Source: Ulva prolifera (lineage: Eukaryota; Chlorophyta; Ulvophyceae; Ulvales; Ulvaceae). Taken from it: a stretch of DNA of 64,000 nucleotides. The stretch lies in the NCBI GenBank assembly GCA_023078555.1, contig CM041201.1, positions 3,727,713 through 3,791,712 on the forward strand, given 5' to 3'. The notes below the pieces were generated by a model that was not told the origin of the DNA, made no database searches, and saw nothing but the letters and a program-made list of their open reading frames with translations. A program made the position numbers and the translations under genes. This document shows positions 12,422-23,954 of this stretch, in pieces; positions within the stretch are counted from its first letter, which is position 1, and each line of letters opens with the position of its first letter.

Positions 12422-13305
12422 GTGGGCTGGTCATGTGGGCACACGAGGATGGGAGCCCAGGGCAGAGTGCGAGATTGATTCTGCCAAGTGGCGCCAGCGG
12501 TTCCAAGCTGACCACATCGATCGAACTGGTCATTCAGTGTGCACAGATCACACTGGAATCCCCAGCGGGTTCCCCAGTTTTGGATCGACAGGAGGCATCT
12601 TGCATGTATGGAGGTCATCAAGAGGATCGAATAGTTCAGAGGGGATGTTTTCTGTAACTACACCCTTTTCGCTTCGTGACTTGCTGGTGATAGTAACCGG
12701 ACGCAAGGCAACACAATTGTGTGTCCGACGTTATGAGAGCCCAGTCAGCTTCGAGTCAGTGCCGTGGAATGCACAAGGGACATCCCCTCTGAAGATTGTG
12801 TCACACTTTGTGCGTCCAGCTTGGCTGGAGCATTGTGGTACTGAGCTACACACAACCACCCTCGGTCAATTGCTCTGCATGCACAGCGATACCTTGACAA
12901 CTCTAACACATGTCGATTTCACCGGATTTCTTTTGTCTGAATACAGAATTGCGATTCGGAGCTCTTCTCCGAGACTGGCCCGATGGTGTTTTTTCTGGGT
13001 TGGGGCTGACTGCATTGCAGATCGGAAGGGTGTGGCGTACAACAACATCAGTGCCATGCCATCGTCTCCACCGGGCACACGGAATCTCGTCCGCAGCACC
13101 TGTAAGCAAAAGGACCACCGCAGACTCCACGCCAGCATGCACACCCACTCATTCTTAACCTCACGCCCCGATTACACGTAGCCTCAAGCACACGCACAGA
13201 GCCACCCATCGCCCTTTGCGCGGCCGAGGTGGCTCAACCCACAAGTGTGTGAACTTGCTGTTGGCCTCTGCAAGGCCGATTGCAACCGCAGGGCCCCTGA
13301 AGAGG

Positions 13306-13441
13306 ACATTGACAACTCCGAATTAACGGGACCACATGCCGAAGGTGTAAAACATCTGGAAACCCCCCTCAGACGGCCGTATGCAACTCACAGGGCCTCC
13401 TCCTGTGCTGAGCGAGGTGGTCGCGCGTGTAGCGGGCTGCC
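13306..13441 (+). repeat. Dispersed repeat, copy A
   Basis: Aligns by eye along about 130 bp with the copy at 39309-39440 and, over its central 80 bp or so, with the reverse complement of 38090-38166. The best-conserved cores are CCCCTCAGAC and GCAACTCACAGGGCCTC. This copy is intergenic. No terminal inverted repeats or target-site duplication could be defined by eye. Confidence 0.75.
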
Positions 13442-13909
13442 ATCAGCCTGAAGGCTGGGGCTCCTGTGCTTCTGCCGGACATGCATGTGCAAACCGGCTC
13501 CTGTGCCTGTGCCCGTACGTGCTTCATGTGGGTGACAGGCGGCCGTGATCACCTGCAACTGAGGAGTGATGCCAGTTCTGTGGCGACATAGCCACGGTGC
13601 GCTGCGTGTGGGTTTGCCTCAATGTTGCGATGGCACTGCAGAGACAACATGTCAACTGCAGTCACAGCTGAATGAGGACATGGGAACTGGCGAGGACGAT
13701 GTGTGTAACGGCCCGATTGCCAGAGGGTACGGTAGTCTATGGTGGGAGAGGCCGTACACGTGCACGCTTATACAGTAATGGATGCTTTCAGGCTCAAAAC
13801 GCTGCAGGCGAAGCGAAGGTGTGACTGAGACAGGTGCAACTTTGAGTATGGGTGCAAAGCGGGCGTGGAGTCCCGCGTCACGCAAGTCGTGTGCCCGTGG
13901 CTGTAGCGT

Positions 13910-13938
13910 GTTGTGACTCACAGCTTGTGAGTCACAAC
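13910..13938. promoter_or_regulatory. Perfect 13-bp palindrome with bZIP-like core sites
   Basis: GTTGTGACTCACA, a 3-base GCT spacer, then its exact reverse complement. Each arm contains TGACTCA/TGAGTCA, the classic GCN4/AP-1-type bZIP site. It lies about 250 bp upstream of the RNA helicase start codon. A regulatory role is inferred from the motif alone. Confidence 0.4.
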
Positions 13939-14190
13939 TTGTGCTTCGCATGCTGACCGGCGCGCCGCGGCGGCGGGCCTTGTCATCAAGGGCACCTCCG
14001 CGGCACTTCGCCGCCTGGCCGCCGAGCAGTGGTCGGCTTTGCCTGCTGAACTCGAGCTGCCTGTTTTGGATGCCGAGCCTGGAGACAGACCTCAGCTCAG
14101 CACGACGTGCAACAAGTCTTCACTCTCCGTGTGTCTTTCGTATTCCTAGCCCTGGGAGTAACACAGAACTCCGTCAGAGCATCGTCAACC

Positions 14191-17100
14191 ATGGTGAAAG
14201 CCGAGACATCGAAGAAGTCCTCAAAGGAGAAAGTCGACAAGCCAGAAAAGAAGAGCAAGAAGGATAAATCGGAGGGCAAAAATGGTGTCGTGAAGAAGTC
14301 GAGCAAGAAGAAGGATACGGCAGCAACTGAGGTCGCAGCAGTGGTAGCTCAACTGGTGGATGAGAAGGTGAAGAGCTCCTCAAAGCGCGAGCGCGGGGAC
14401 GGGGATGTAGAGAAGAAGAAGAAGAAGGTGAAGGTGCAGGAAGATGCGCCAGCAGCGACTCCTGCGTCTCCAGAGAAGAAAGAGGTCCGCCGCCTGGCCA
14501 CTGGCTTTTCCGGAAACACTGCGTTCAAAGAAGCCCCACACGTACATCAGCCTAGCCTGTATCACTGTCAACTTAGCCTGTTTGTCATATAAATGGCTAA
14601 GCCCGCCCGATCTGTGCGCAGTGTGACTGCTGAGCCAGCCAAGGGAGGCGCTGCGCTCTCCAAGCTCGTGGCAACCTGTCACAACTGCAAAAACGTTTGC
14701 AGGAAGAGGACAAGAATTTACTCGACAACTTTGATTTGAACAACAACATCAAAGAGCGGATGCGCGACAAGGGTATCGAGTCGCTGTTTCCCATCCAAGC
14801 AGCTTGCATTCCTCACGCACTCGGTGGTAAGGACGTCGTTGGCCGCGCCCGCACCGGATGCGGCAAGACGCTAGCGTTCGTGCTCCCTACTGTCGAATTG
14901 CTTATGCGGGAGAACTGCCGCCCCGCGTCCGGCTCCGCCAACGTCATCTGCCTGTTGCCCACACGAGAGCTCGCAAAGCAGGTATGCCCGCCATTGCTAT
15001 GCTACAGTTCGACATTCCACGGCTTGCAAAAGTTGCATGCCTCTCTAATGTACACTTTACATCTTGCCAGTGCCTCGGGCGCGAGGCACTGCGCTGTTAC
15101 AGCAGTCTGTTGCCTCCCTGACATCCACCACTCCGCATGAGCAGGTCCACACAGAGTTTGAGTTTGTGGGCCAAGCGGGCGGGCTGACCAGCACATGCCT
15201 GTACGGTGGCTCTCCATACCCCCCACAAGAGCAGAAGCTCCGGCGCGGCGTCCACATCATCGTGGGCACCCCGGGACGCATCCAGGACCACATTGACCGA
15301 GGCACCCTCAAAATGCAGAAGCTGCGGTGCGCCCCTGCCACTTCTGCCACCCGTAGCATGTATCACAAGGCCTACATCACCTTTGAGGCTTACTCTTCGC
15401 ACAGCACAGCTGCGGAGATGTAGCCACCCCCCCCCCCCCTCTCACTCCACTCCCACCGCTGTCCTCTGTAGCCTGTGGGCTGTCCCGCCACCAGCGCGTG
15501 GCCCGCACGCCACAAACCCGACACTCCACGTGCCAGCAGTGCATCGCCGCAGCCTCCCCGCAGCGCTGCCGCCTGTTTGTACGGCACCCGAGAGCGCCGC
15601 GGCTGCTGCAGCTGCATCAGACAAACCCCCAGCAGGCCTCACCGCCCCCGCATGACAGCCAGACCCCCCCCCCCCCCCTCGACGCCTGCTGCCAAGCCTG
15701 CTCCCCGCAGCAGCTCACAAGATCATTCACCACCAGGGCCATTGCATGGCAGAGACCTAATCACACAACCAGGCAACGCCGCCAGAAGCAGCATTTCGAG
15801 GTTCTACACAACTCTGAATACGCACCTTCCAAAGCACAGCACAGCGGTGCGGTGCGGCAGTGTCTGAAGGGGCGCGGGTGCAGGGTGCGCATCCTCGACG
15901 AGTGTGACGAGATGCTCAACATGGGCTTCGCGGACAGCGTCGAGAAGATCCTCGCCGCCGCCGCCGACAGCGCGGGCGTGCAGACGATGCTGTTCTCAGC
16001 GACGATGCCGTCGTGGGTGAAGAACCTGCAGAAGCAGTACCTCGGCGCGGACGCGGCGTTCGTGGACCTGGTCGGCACGCAGAAGCAGAAGGCGGCGGCG
16101 ACGGTGACGCACAAGGTGCTGTACTGCCACTGGCAGGAGCACTGCGCGATCGTGCAGGACCTCATCAAGTGCTACGGCTTCTCCGGTGCGGCCTGCCTGC
16201 CTACTGCCCCCCCTGCGCCACCTCGGAGGGGGGCTGTCTGCCATGCAGTGGCCTGTACCAGCTGTTCACTGGCAGGGTCTCCCCCTGCCCCTGGCAGGCT
16301 GAGCTGCTGAGGGGTGTGACTGTATGTGTTATGAACCAGGTGTCTGTGTCCTCGCCCTGTTTATGTTCACGTGGGTGAGGGGAGCGTGGCGACGTCGCTG
16401 CTGAGGCAGGGATGCGTGGTGACAGTTCCTCCTGCCACACGGCAGGTTGCCAAGCCACAGCCGGGCAGTGCAGGGGCTGAGCTGGCCCTGACCATGTCCT
16501 GTGGCCAGCCTGGCTGCAGCTCAGGGCGATGCTGCCTTTGCCCGCGACATCTACACAGGAGCGCCAACTCTCCAGCGCCGCCGTCAGGCTCCCCGTGTCT
16601 GCGCCTACGCATGCACACACAGCGGCGCTCATCCCGCAGCACCGCACACTCGGCATATTTGGTCCCGATAATGCGGAGTTGTCAATGTCCAATACGATAC
16701 GGCTCAGTACATTCAGATTTGCTTTACTTAACCCTCCAACTCATCGCCCCTACGGCCACCTCACTCAAGCAGTGTGCCCCCATTCGCTCCAGATAGCAGG
16801 TGCAGTGAGAGCGTGCGCGGCGGGTGCAGGGCAGACGATCGTGTTTGGAGACACGAAGAGCGACGTCGACGAGACGGCGTCGCAGCTGGCGCAGACGATC
16901 GCGGCCAAGGCGCTGCACGGCGACATCGCGCAGTCGCAGCGCGAGGTCACCCTAAAGTCGTTCAAGAACGGCGGCTTCAGCGTCCTTGTGGCCACCGACG
17001 TCGCCGCGCGCGGCCTCGACATCTCCAGTGCGCCCCCCTCAGCCTGCCTCCCTGCCGGCGCTCAGCTGCACTGTCGCCAGGAGTGCTGTGGCTATGGAGC

Positions 17101-19047
17101 GTGGCGCTCCAAACCACACCGACGCCCCGGCACTCCTGGCGACTGTTTGCTCCACAGGGGTCCTCTTGAGCGCCGACAGCGGGAGCATCTGCATCACGTG
17201 AAGAAGAGCGCCAAAGCTCTCGTTGACACCCACTCGGTCCGAGTGGCTGTACTGACAAGGGCACAGTGCACGAGCGTGCTCAGGGCAGCAGGTAGCCAAC
17301 ACAGACTGCCCCATATACACAACGGTCCACACGCTGCTGTGCACGAGCAGGCAGGCTGGACGTGTGCCACCCCACCGCAGTCGCAATGTATGACCAGGTC
17401 AGGTGCACCTTCCTCGGCACATGGGCTCTGGTGTGTGAGACGGGTGAGGGTACAGAGCAGCCGTTCCGCAGCCGATCAGCGCCCAATCGTCCCGTCCACG
17501 TGCATGCCTGCCGTCACCGGCGGGAGCCGCGTCCGCGAGGGGAACGGCGGTAGCAGGCGCTCACGGCCGCGGCTGTGCTGTGCAGATGTGGACCTCGTGA
17601 TTCAGATGAACCCCCCGAAGGACCCGGAGACGTACATCCACCGCTCCGGGCGCACGGGCCGCGCCGGTGCGACGGGCGTCTGCATCACGCTGTGCTCTCG
17701 CAACAAGGAGGACCGCGTGCCGTACATCGAGAAGCAGGCGGGCTTCACGTTTGAGCGCATCGGGCCGCCGCAGCCGAAGGAGATGGCGGCGATCGCGGCG
17801 AGCATCGCGGCCGGGAAGGTCGCCGAGGTGCAGGACTCGGTGGTGCCGTGGTTCGCGGAGGCCGCGCGGGCGTTGCTGGACCGGGAGGGCAGCGCCGAGG
17901 CGGCGCTTGCAAAGGCGCTCGCGCAGACGACCGGTGCGGTGCCGGCGATCGCTGTGAGTGTGGGCGTGTGTGGTGAGCTTGCTGACCGGAGCGATGGAGG
18001 AGTGCATGGCGAGGCGCCAGGTGTACTCGGTTATTATTCATGCTGTGAGGCAGCGGTGCCTGCGGCACACTTTGACTGGATTGGCTGGGTCGGCACGGCC
18101 TGCTGTTGGCGTGCTTGTACTCGCGGGCGGATCTGGTGTAGTTGATACACATGTAGCCGTGGGGTCATATAGCGCTGTCAGTGTGTGCAGAGTCAGACGC
18201 AGCTTTCTGCGGTCTCATCTGAGCACAGGTCCCCATGTGCAGGTATCACTGTGATGCAGTCACGGTCTCTGCTCAATGCCAATAATCAGTACGTGACACT
18301 CAAGTTTGAGGGCGAGGTGGAGCTGAATAACAAGGCGTACGTGTGGACGTACCTCCGCAACGCTCTGCATGACCAGGAGAAGGTCGACCAGGCGACCCGC
18401 ATGACGCTGACATCTGATGGCAAGGGCGCAGTGTTTGATGTGCCGCATGCGATGGCTGACATGTTCATCGAGGGGTGCGATTCGGCTCATGAACCTGGAG
18501 TCAATGACCCAACTTGCGCTGGATTTAGGAAGCCTCTCATGCGTGCTCTCCATGCCAGAGTATGATTCTGGGGCCCGCTCTGGCGTGCATACCTGCTTTT
18601 TTTTTTAGATGTGTAGGCATTGTGTTGGGTGCTGGTGGGAGGATACGCATCCCAAGTGCCCGAGTGGGCATGCATCTGATTCTGGAGACTATGCTGCCGA
18701 TTGCATAATCGCATCGACAGGTGCTGGCCTTACCGTTTGCCTCGTCTTGCAGGTGCAAAGCAATTGGTCAAGGTGCTGTGAGCATCGCAGAGTCCCTGCC
18801 AGAACTGAAACAGCAAGAAAGTTTGGGGGGATATGGAGGATATAGCAGCCGTGGGTCTTGGGGTGGCTCAGGTGGGCGGGGAGGCTATGGTGGTGGGGGC
18901 CGCGGTGGTTACGGGGGGCGAGGGGGCGGAGGTGGGTATGGAGGTGGTGGAGGGGGTTTCGGACGTGGAAGCAGGGGAGGCGGTGGCCGCTTTGGTGGAG
19001 GGGGACGTGGAGGGGGTGGCCGTGGCCGTGGGTTCCAATCACGATGA
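14191..19047 (+). CDS. Nucleolar DEAD-box-type RNA helicase, DDX21/RH7-like, with GUCT domain
   Basis: ATP-dependent RNA helicase, expected in the nucleolus in rRNA processing. Eight exons join in frame to 729 residues: 14191-14541, 14703-14981, 15145-15326, 15884-16185, 16830-17027, 17586-17953, 18260-18474 and 18753-19047. The N-terminus is Lys-rich ([20 protein letters not shown]). Motif I is ARTGCGKT, Ia PTRELAKQ, then TPGR, motif II DECD (not DEAD), [27 protein letters not shown] and [17 protein letters not shown] domain starts at [19 protein letters not shown]. The C-terminus is a Gly/Arg-rich RGG tail. The Lys-rich N-terminus, GUCT and RGG tail fit DDX21 and plant RH7 rather than chloroplast RH3. 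Donors are mostly GTGCG. The ATG at 14191 has a good context (ACCATGG). Confidence 0.92.
17073..17143. repeat. Intronic hairpin in helicase intron 5
   Basis: Perfect 14-bp arms, GTCGCCAGGAGTGC (17073-17086) and its reverse complement (17130-17143), enclose a second inner inverted repeat (GGAGCG, 3-base loop, CGCTCC). The whole could fold into a long stem within the intron. Confidence 0.7.
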
Positions 19048-19871
19048 TACTGGAAGGAGGCACCTCCATGCCAGTGTTGTGCTCTACAGGTTTGTGACCA
19101 GGTGCAGAGCAAATTCGATGTTGCAAAAGGGACTGAGAAATTTGATCATGGACGAGCTGTCCAACAGTCGTGCAACAGGAAAGATTGTGCAAATGGAGGA
19201 TGTGTTCTGATGCGTGTGGCCGTTTGGATGCTAACTGTTGGCTGCATGTGCTGCCAAGCCATTGTAAGTTCAGCTGTATGCGACCTGGCTCGAGGTGGGT
19301 ACTGTGGCACTGGACACTGCTTTGACGTAGTCGCTTGTGATGATCCTGAATCGCAATTGCCTTCCACGCAGACATGAATCTCTCAGATAAGCTATCAGCC
19401 ATACGTCCCGCTGTAGCGGGGGGTGCTTGTCCACGCGAGTTAGCTTGGCACGAGTTCACTGCCCCTGTAATCACCGAATATGTCGGTCATCATGAGACGC
19501 ACACACACTGTTGGTGAGCAAATTTCTTCGTCAAGCAATCACGTCAGACATGGATCGTGCACCAATGCATTTCTCGCAATCCGTCCTGGCACACGCTAAT
19601 GTTCTTGGCGTCGTCTCTGTGCTGCGGTGAGTAGAGCTTGATGGCAATACAACAGTAGCGCTTGTCAATGCTGCACCACAACAAGTTGCAGATGTGACGT
19701 GAAAACGTGCCGGCATGAATCACCGTCTCTCACATGCGCGGCGTGCTTGGTGGCAGGAGCTCGAGCCGTGACAATGCACGTCAAGTTTGAAATAAACGCT
19801 TCCTAGACCAGTACAGTGCCAAACAAACATTTAACAAGCTAAAAGTTCACCAGAAATTTAAGTGAGGAGTT
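19048..19871. other. Intergenic region, helicase to ODA1
   Basis: About 0.8 kb downstream of the helicase stop and upstream of ODA1. Open frames are short and are continuations or shadows of the Gly-rich tail. It presumably contains the helicase 3' untranslated region and the ODA1 promoter. No defined element was recognised. Confidence 0.5.
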
Positions 19872-22820
19872 ATGGGCGAGGAGGACCAAGTTGGAAAGGA
19901 CGAATACATGTCTTCGGCGATGGTGGCCATTAAAAAGTACAACTTCACGAGCTTGCTCAAATTTGTGGTGATACTGCAAGGGAATGTTACTGAAATGCAA
20001 CGTAAGCAGGGCTACCATTGGCAAACTTCGGAAAGACAATGTTTCGTTGAAGGAGGAGCTGTACCTGGAAAACAAGTTCAGCATTACGCCTTTGGACACA
20101 TCTGCCACAGGCCGCATCACAGCGATGCAGGATGAGGCAGATGCCCTGACAAGAAAGGTGTCTTTTTCATATGATCTGGTCGGTTTAGGAACGGAGGACC
20201 GGATGCTTACATGGTGTCAATTGTAGATACAAATCGAACAGCGCAAGGTCGCACTGGCAGACCTGGAGATGAAGCAACTATCTAACGAGCTACAGCAGCA
20301 CCTGGACGTGATCAAAGTCGCAGGAGGGATCAATTCAGCAACAGACAAGGCGATTGCTCTACAAAAGGAAATCAAGCGGTGTGAAAGCAGGAGGCAACAG
20401 GCCAGCATCAAGTACAACGAAGCTTTCACGCATTGCCAAAAGCTCAGGAATCAAATTGACAGCTTGCGGAGGGAACGCCTGGTATTTGACGGCATTTACA
20501 CAAAGCTGGAGAAGGAACTACAGGTATATTGGCACAATTCGAGTGGTGCTGTGCGTACGAAAGCATGTCTGCCGGGATCAGGTGTGTCTTTACCTGTGTC
20601 GATCCGCAAGTGCAGGACAAAAAGAAAGGCATGGCCAAGATGATTGAAGTCACAAATAAAACCTACGAGCGAAGAGAGAAATGCCTTGCCGAGGTTGCAG
20701 CACTCAAGGCGCAGGCAGATAAGGAACAAGCACAGTTCGAGGCAGAGTGGCGAAAGCTTGGTAGCCTTATTGACCAGGATAAACGCAACAGGGAACTGGT
20801 TCGCCAACGTGAGATGGAGGAGCGTGATAGAAGAACTCAGGAGGTGAGCTGCCTCCCTCTAACCCCTACCAGCCGAGTCTGCAGACGTTCCGTTGCAGCA
20901 CAACAATGGCTGTAGTGGTTGTACATCGCAGCAGATGTTCACAGAACTTTGCACAAAAGCACTGGCCATCGTGCCCACCAGAATTCGCACATGTGAATTG
21001 GTGTATCTTGGAGCCTGGGCGCTGGACTAGCGCTGCGCCCAATTCATTCGTAAGATCACACATACGCTCGCACGACACAAGCGTAGCTGTGTTGCTCTGT
21101 TTGGCTTGTACGCTCTGTAGCAAGTAGAGCAATGGTGAGAGGGCTGTACAATCACCCATGCATCCATGGTGAGGTGCTTCTGACTTCACTACTGAATACA
21201 TGTTGACTGCTCCTTTGTAATGCACCGATTTTTAACTCCAACTGCCATGATGCCAAATCACTGCTGTGTGAGAGCCTTGGTATCAGAGAGGTTTGGGACT
21301 GTTACTATTAGCTGAAGCCACCATATGGATCGTCAGATATGCAGCGCTCTGCCCATAACCGAAATGACCACATTCTCTGAAGCACGCCCTGCAGTATATC
21401 CTTACAGCTACAGCTTACAATGCCAGAGTAGCACTTGCTTGTGGCACTGCATCACACGAGGTTACTTGACAGTATTCTGCCATGCAGCCCACGCTGTGTC
21501 GTGGCACGGAACACTTTTCAAATGACATAGTTCATTGACTGGACGTAAGCGGCTGCATCTACGCAGCAGACTTGCTTGTTCTTGAACTCTTATTGCATTT
21601 TGTGACACTCACAAACACAAAGAATTGCTAGCTGCACTCAAGTCGTGGTCAGAAAACAAGTTAAGTGTGCGAGCCTGAGCCCTGATTTGCATATGCAGCT
21701 GCTCAAAAACCGGGAAGAGGTCTTTCAAAACAAAGGTGGCACCGGGACAAAGGAACGGAAACGCTCAAAATACAAATCAGACGAAGTGGAGTCAATGGAC
21801 AAAGTGCAGCTGCTGGGAGAGGCCTTCCAAAAGATACAGATGGCCACTGGGATTCATGTATGATGTTGGATCATTGTTCAATGTGGACCTTGCAAGAGAC
21901 GTTTTTTTGCACAGGGCAAACCCATGATGATGCTCCGCAATTGTACAGGACATTGATGAGCTGATCGAGATGTTCAAAGCGGCAGACGATCGCAACTACA
22001 CCCTGTTCACATACGTCAACGAACTGAACCAAGAGGTTGCCAAGTTGGAGGAACAGGTGAAAGCTATTCACAGCGAGATTGACAGTGTACAGCAGCAAGA
22101 TGCCACACGCGAAAATGAACGCCAGCGGAGCCAGCAGGAGGTTTGGATCTATCACTCTTGCGCAAACTGTCTGCCTTGGCTGTGCGAAGCTGAACGGAAT
22201 GCTACCTTGTCATGGTGGCCATGCTGAAACTGGTGCTTGGTGTTGCTCAGAGGTTTGCCACTGTGCAGATGGAGGAACGCCTGCGAAGCAATGAAGAGCT
22301 AGCCGAGCTCTACCAGAAGCGATTCGAAAATGCAGGTCAGACGGTCGGGGCGCTGAAAAATTCGGTGCACTCCATGTTCCAGAAGCTTGGATGTAGCACG
22401 CCAGCTGTGCGGGAACTCCTGGGGGACTCGGGAGTTACAGACCAGAACATCCTCCAGCATGTGTCCGTCATCGAGCAGCGTGTCAATGAGATTCTCAGAG
22501 CATATAGTGGCAGCTTGGCCCGTACTGGTGCAGATGGTGAGCATCTCAAGGTTCCTCTGGGACAGGCTGCTTTGCCAGTGGACCGGTCACGGGTCATGAT
22601 TGCCCCACCAAGTACCCTGGACGATGACGGTTGGGAGGGTCTGGGAGAGAACGGGGAAGGTGAGGACGATGCCGAGCCCAAGCCTCTGGCACAGGAGCAG
22701 CTGGCGGTGCGAGTGCAGAACGCGGTCCGCAAGAAGGCGGCAACTGCAATTTTCAGGGTCCCTGAGCATGCGAAGCGTGGGAAATCATCTACAAGTAGGC
22801 CAACACAGTCCCGTGGATGA
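19872..22820 (+). CDS. ODA1: Outer dynein arm docking complex subunit 2 (ODA1/DC2; CCDC114/CCDC63 family)
   Basis: Coiled-coil subunit of the docking complex that anchors outer dynein arms to doublet microtubules of motile flagella. Seven exons join in frame to 546 residues: 19872-19936, 20010-20157, 20227-20523, 20616-20843, 21699-21857, 21949-22140 and 22269-22820. This is close to the Chlamydomonas protein of about 550. The protein is almost entirely predicted coiled coil. Family landmarks are EELYLENKFSITP, IKYNEAFTHCQKLRNQIDSL, ALKAQADKEQAQFEAEWRKL, QKIQMATGIHDIDELIEMF, NYTLFTYVNELNQEV and LGCSTPAVRELLGDSGVTDQ. The C-terminus is an acidic, then basic, probably disordered tail. Most introns here use ordinary GTA/GTG donors rather than GTGCG, and intron 1 is only 73 bp. 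Confidence 0.92.
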
Positions 22821-23954
22821 GATGGGAAGCTGTGTCGTGCCGGGGTCACTGCGCTTCGGTAGCAATGCACATAAGGAGATATTCATGCATGCACGGTGTT
22901 GCACAAAGCTGGAATACATACATCAAAATGCGAAGCAAGCACAGACCCAAAGTATCTACCAGGCATGAGGGGTGAAATTTACACGTCCAGCCTGCGCTGG
23001 CATGATGACTATGCTCACTTCAAGCTGCTGTGCACATCTCTGGAATGTCTCAGCTGGAGTGACCTACCAAAGTGCATGCAGCACAAGCTAACCAACGGTG
23101 GAAATACTGATACAGCAATAAGGAACATTGGTCCTTGGAAGCCCCCGTCTATGTCCCACTCGCACTCTCCTTCGCTGTTAGGTTGCTGTGTCAGGAATCT
23201 GTTAGAGCTGCAGCAGCAAACGAGATCATTGCAAGATCCTGCCAAACCTCCGCATCCATTAGTATTACCTTGCCTGGCTGTATCTGCTAAGCATAGGTTG
23301 CACAGCGAAAGGAGGAGCAAGAAAACATGCACGACAGCAGCGATGGTTCGGCTCCACATCTGCGACCCAGTATGTCGATATTCTAATTAAAGCTTACATA
23401 TGACACAGGATTGGCTGAAGATGCGAACTATTGCTGTGCGACGGCAAGATTGGCAAATTGTCGTACGTAAGCGCTCGAGAGAGCTGAAAGATGTAGCTCA
23501 GATCCCGTTGTCCGATCACGCACATTACATTCGATGTGCCGTCCGTAGCTTTGAACTTCTCTCAACAAAAGCTTGGCAGCTGGCTCTAACACGAGTAAAC
23601 ACGCGGACACTCGGTCACACTTGTCGCCATGCCACGACGATTGCTTTGCTCACCAAGCTGTGGGCGACTCTCATCATGTAATATCGTGCAGGTACATTCA
23701 TAAACAGGAGAAAACAGGTTATCCAGCACGAGCACTACACGTGTCTCATTGAATTGCAACTGGCAATATTCGGCTGAGGCCTTCTAGCGCACGCACGCAT
23801 CGATTGCGGTCGTTCTGAGTCGCGACTATCAGATAGCCAGTTTTCAATGAGATCTTGAATCGCCCGTGTCTGCATCAAGCTCCCGCTTCACATGATGTTG
23901 ATGTGATTCCTGCTGTATGTTCTTGTTGCTGCGCCGACCTCCTCAAGCCATTCG
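22821..23954. other. Intergenic region, ODA1 to next gene
   Basis: About 1.1 kb. The only open frame of note is on the minus strand (23015-23359). Its first residues (AAVVHVFLLLLSLCNLCLAD) look like a signal peptide followed by a Cys-rich stretch, but no homology is recognised and no splice-linked exons were found. It is listed separately with low confidence. Confidence 0.4.
23015..23359 (-). CDS. Doubtful short secreted protein
   Basis: Open frame of 114 residues with a plausible N-terminal signal peptide (hydrophobic core VFLLLLSLCNLCLA), several Cys residues and a second hydrophobic stretch (MFLIAVSVFPPLVSL). I do not recognise it. Base composition is like the surrounding noncoding DNA rather than the GC-rich exons of neighbouring genes, so it may be spurious. 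Confidence 0.18.
   Translation of the reverse strand: MWSRTIAAVVHVFLLLLSLCNLCLADTARQGNTNGCGGLAGSCNDLVCCCSSNRFLTQQPNSEGECEWDIDGGFQGPMFLIAVSVFPPLVSLCCMHFGRSLQLRHSRDVHSSLK

Larger units (their letters stand above)
12422..14190. other. Long intergenic region with repeat and palindrome
   Basis: About 1.8 kb between petM and the helicase start. It holds one copy of the dispersed repeat (about 13306-13441) and a bZIP-like palindrome at 13910-13938. A GC-rich open stretch at about 13940-14100 could be translated as AAGLVIKGTSAALRRLAAEQ plus flanking residues. It has no start codon and no convincing splice partners, so it may be an orphan exon or helicase 5' leader. No gene is claimed. Confidence 0.5.

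Noticed and set aside
13940..14100. GC-rich open stretch considered as an exon of a gene upstream of the helicase
   Set aside because: It has no start codon and no upstream or downstream exon in matching phase; it may be helicase leader sequence or a relic.
16529..18145. 538-codon plus-strand frame within the helicase gene
   Set aside because: It reads through introns; only the segments matching helicase motifs IV-VI are coding, and the rest is intron.
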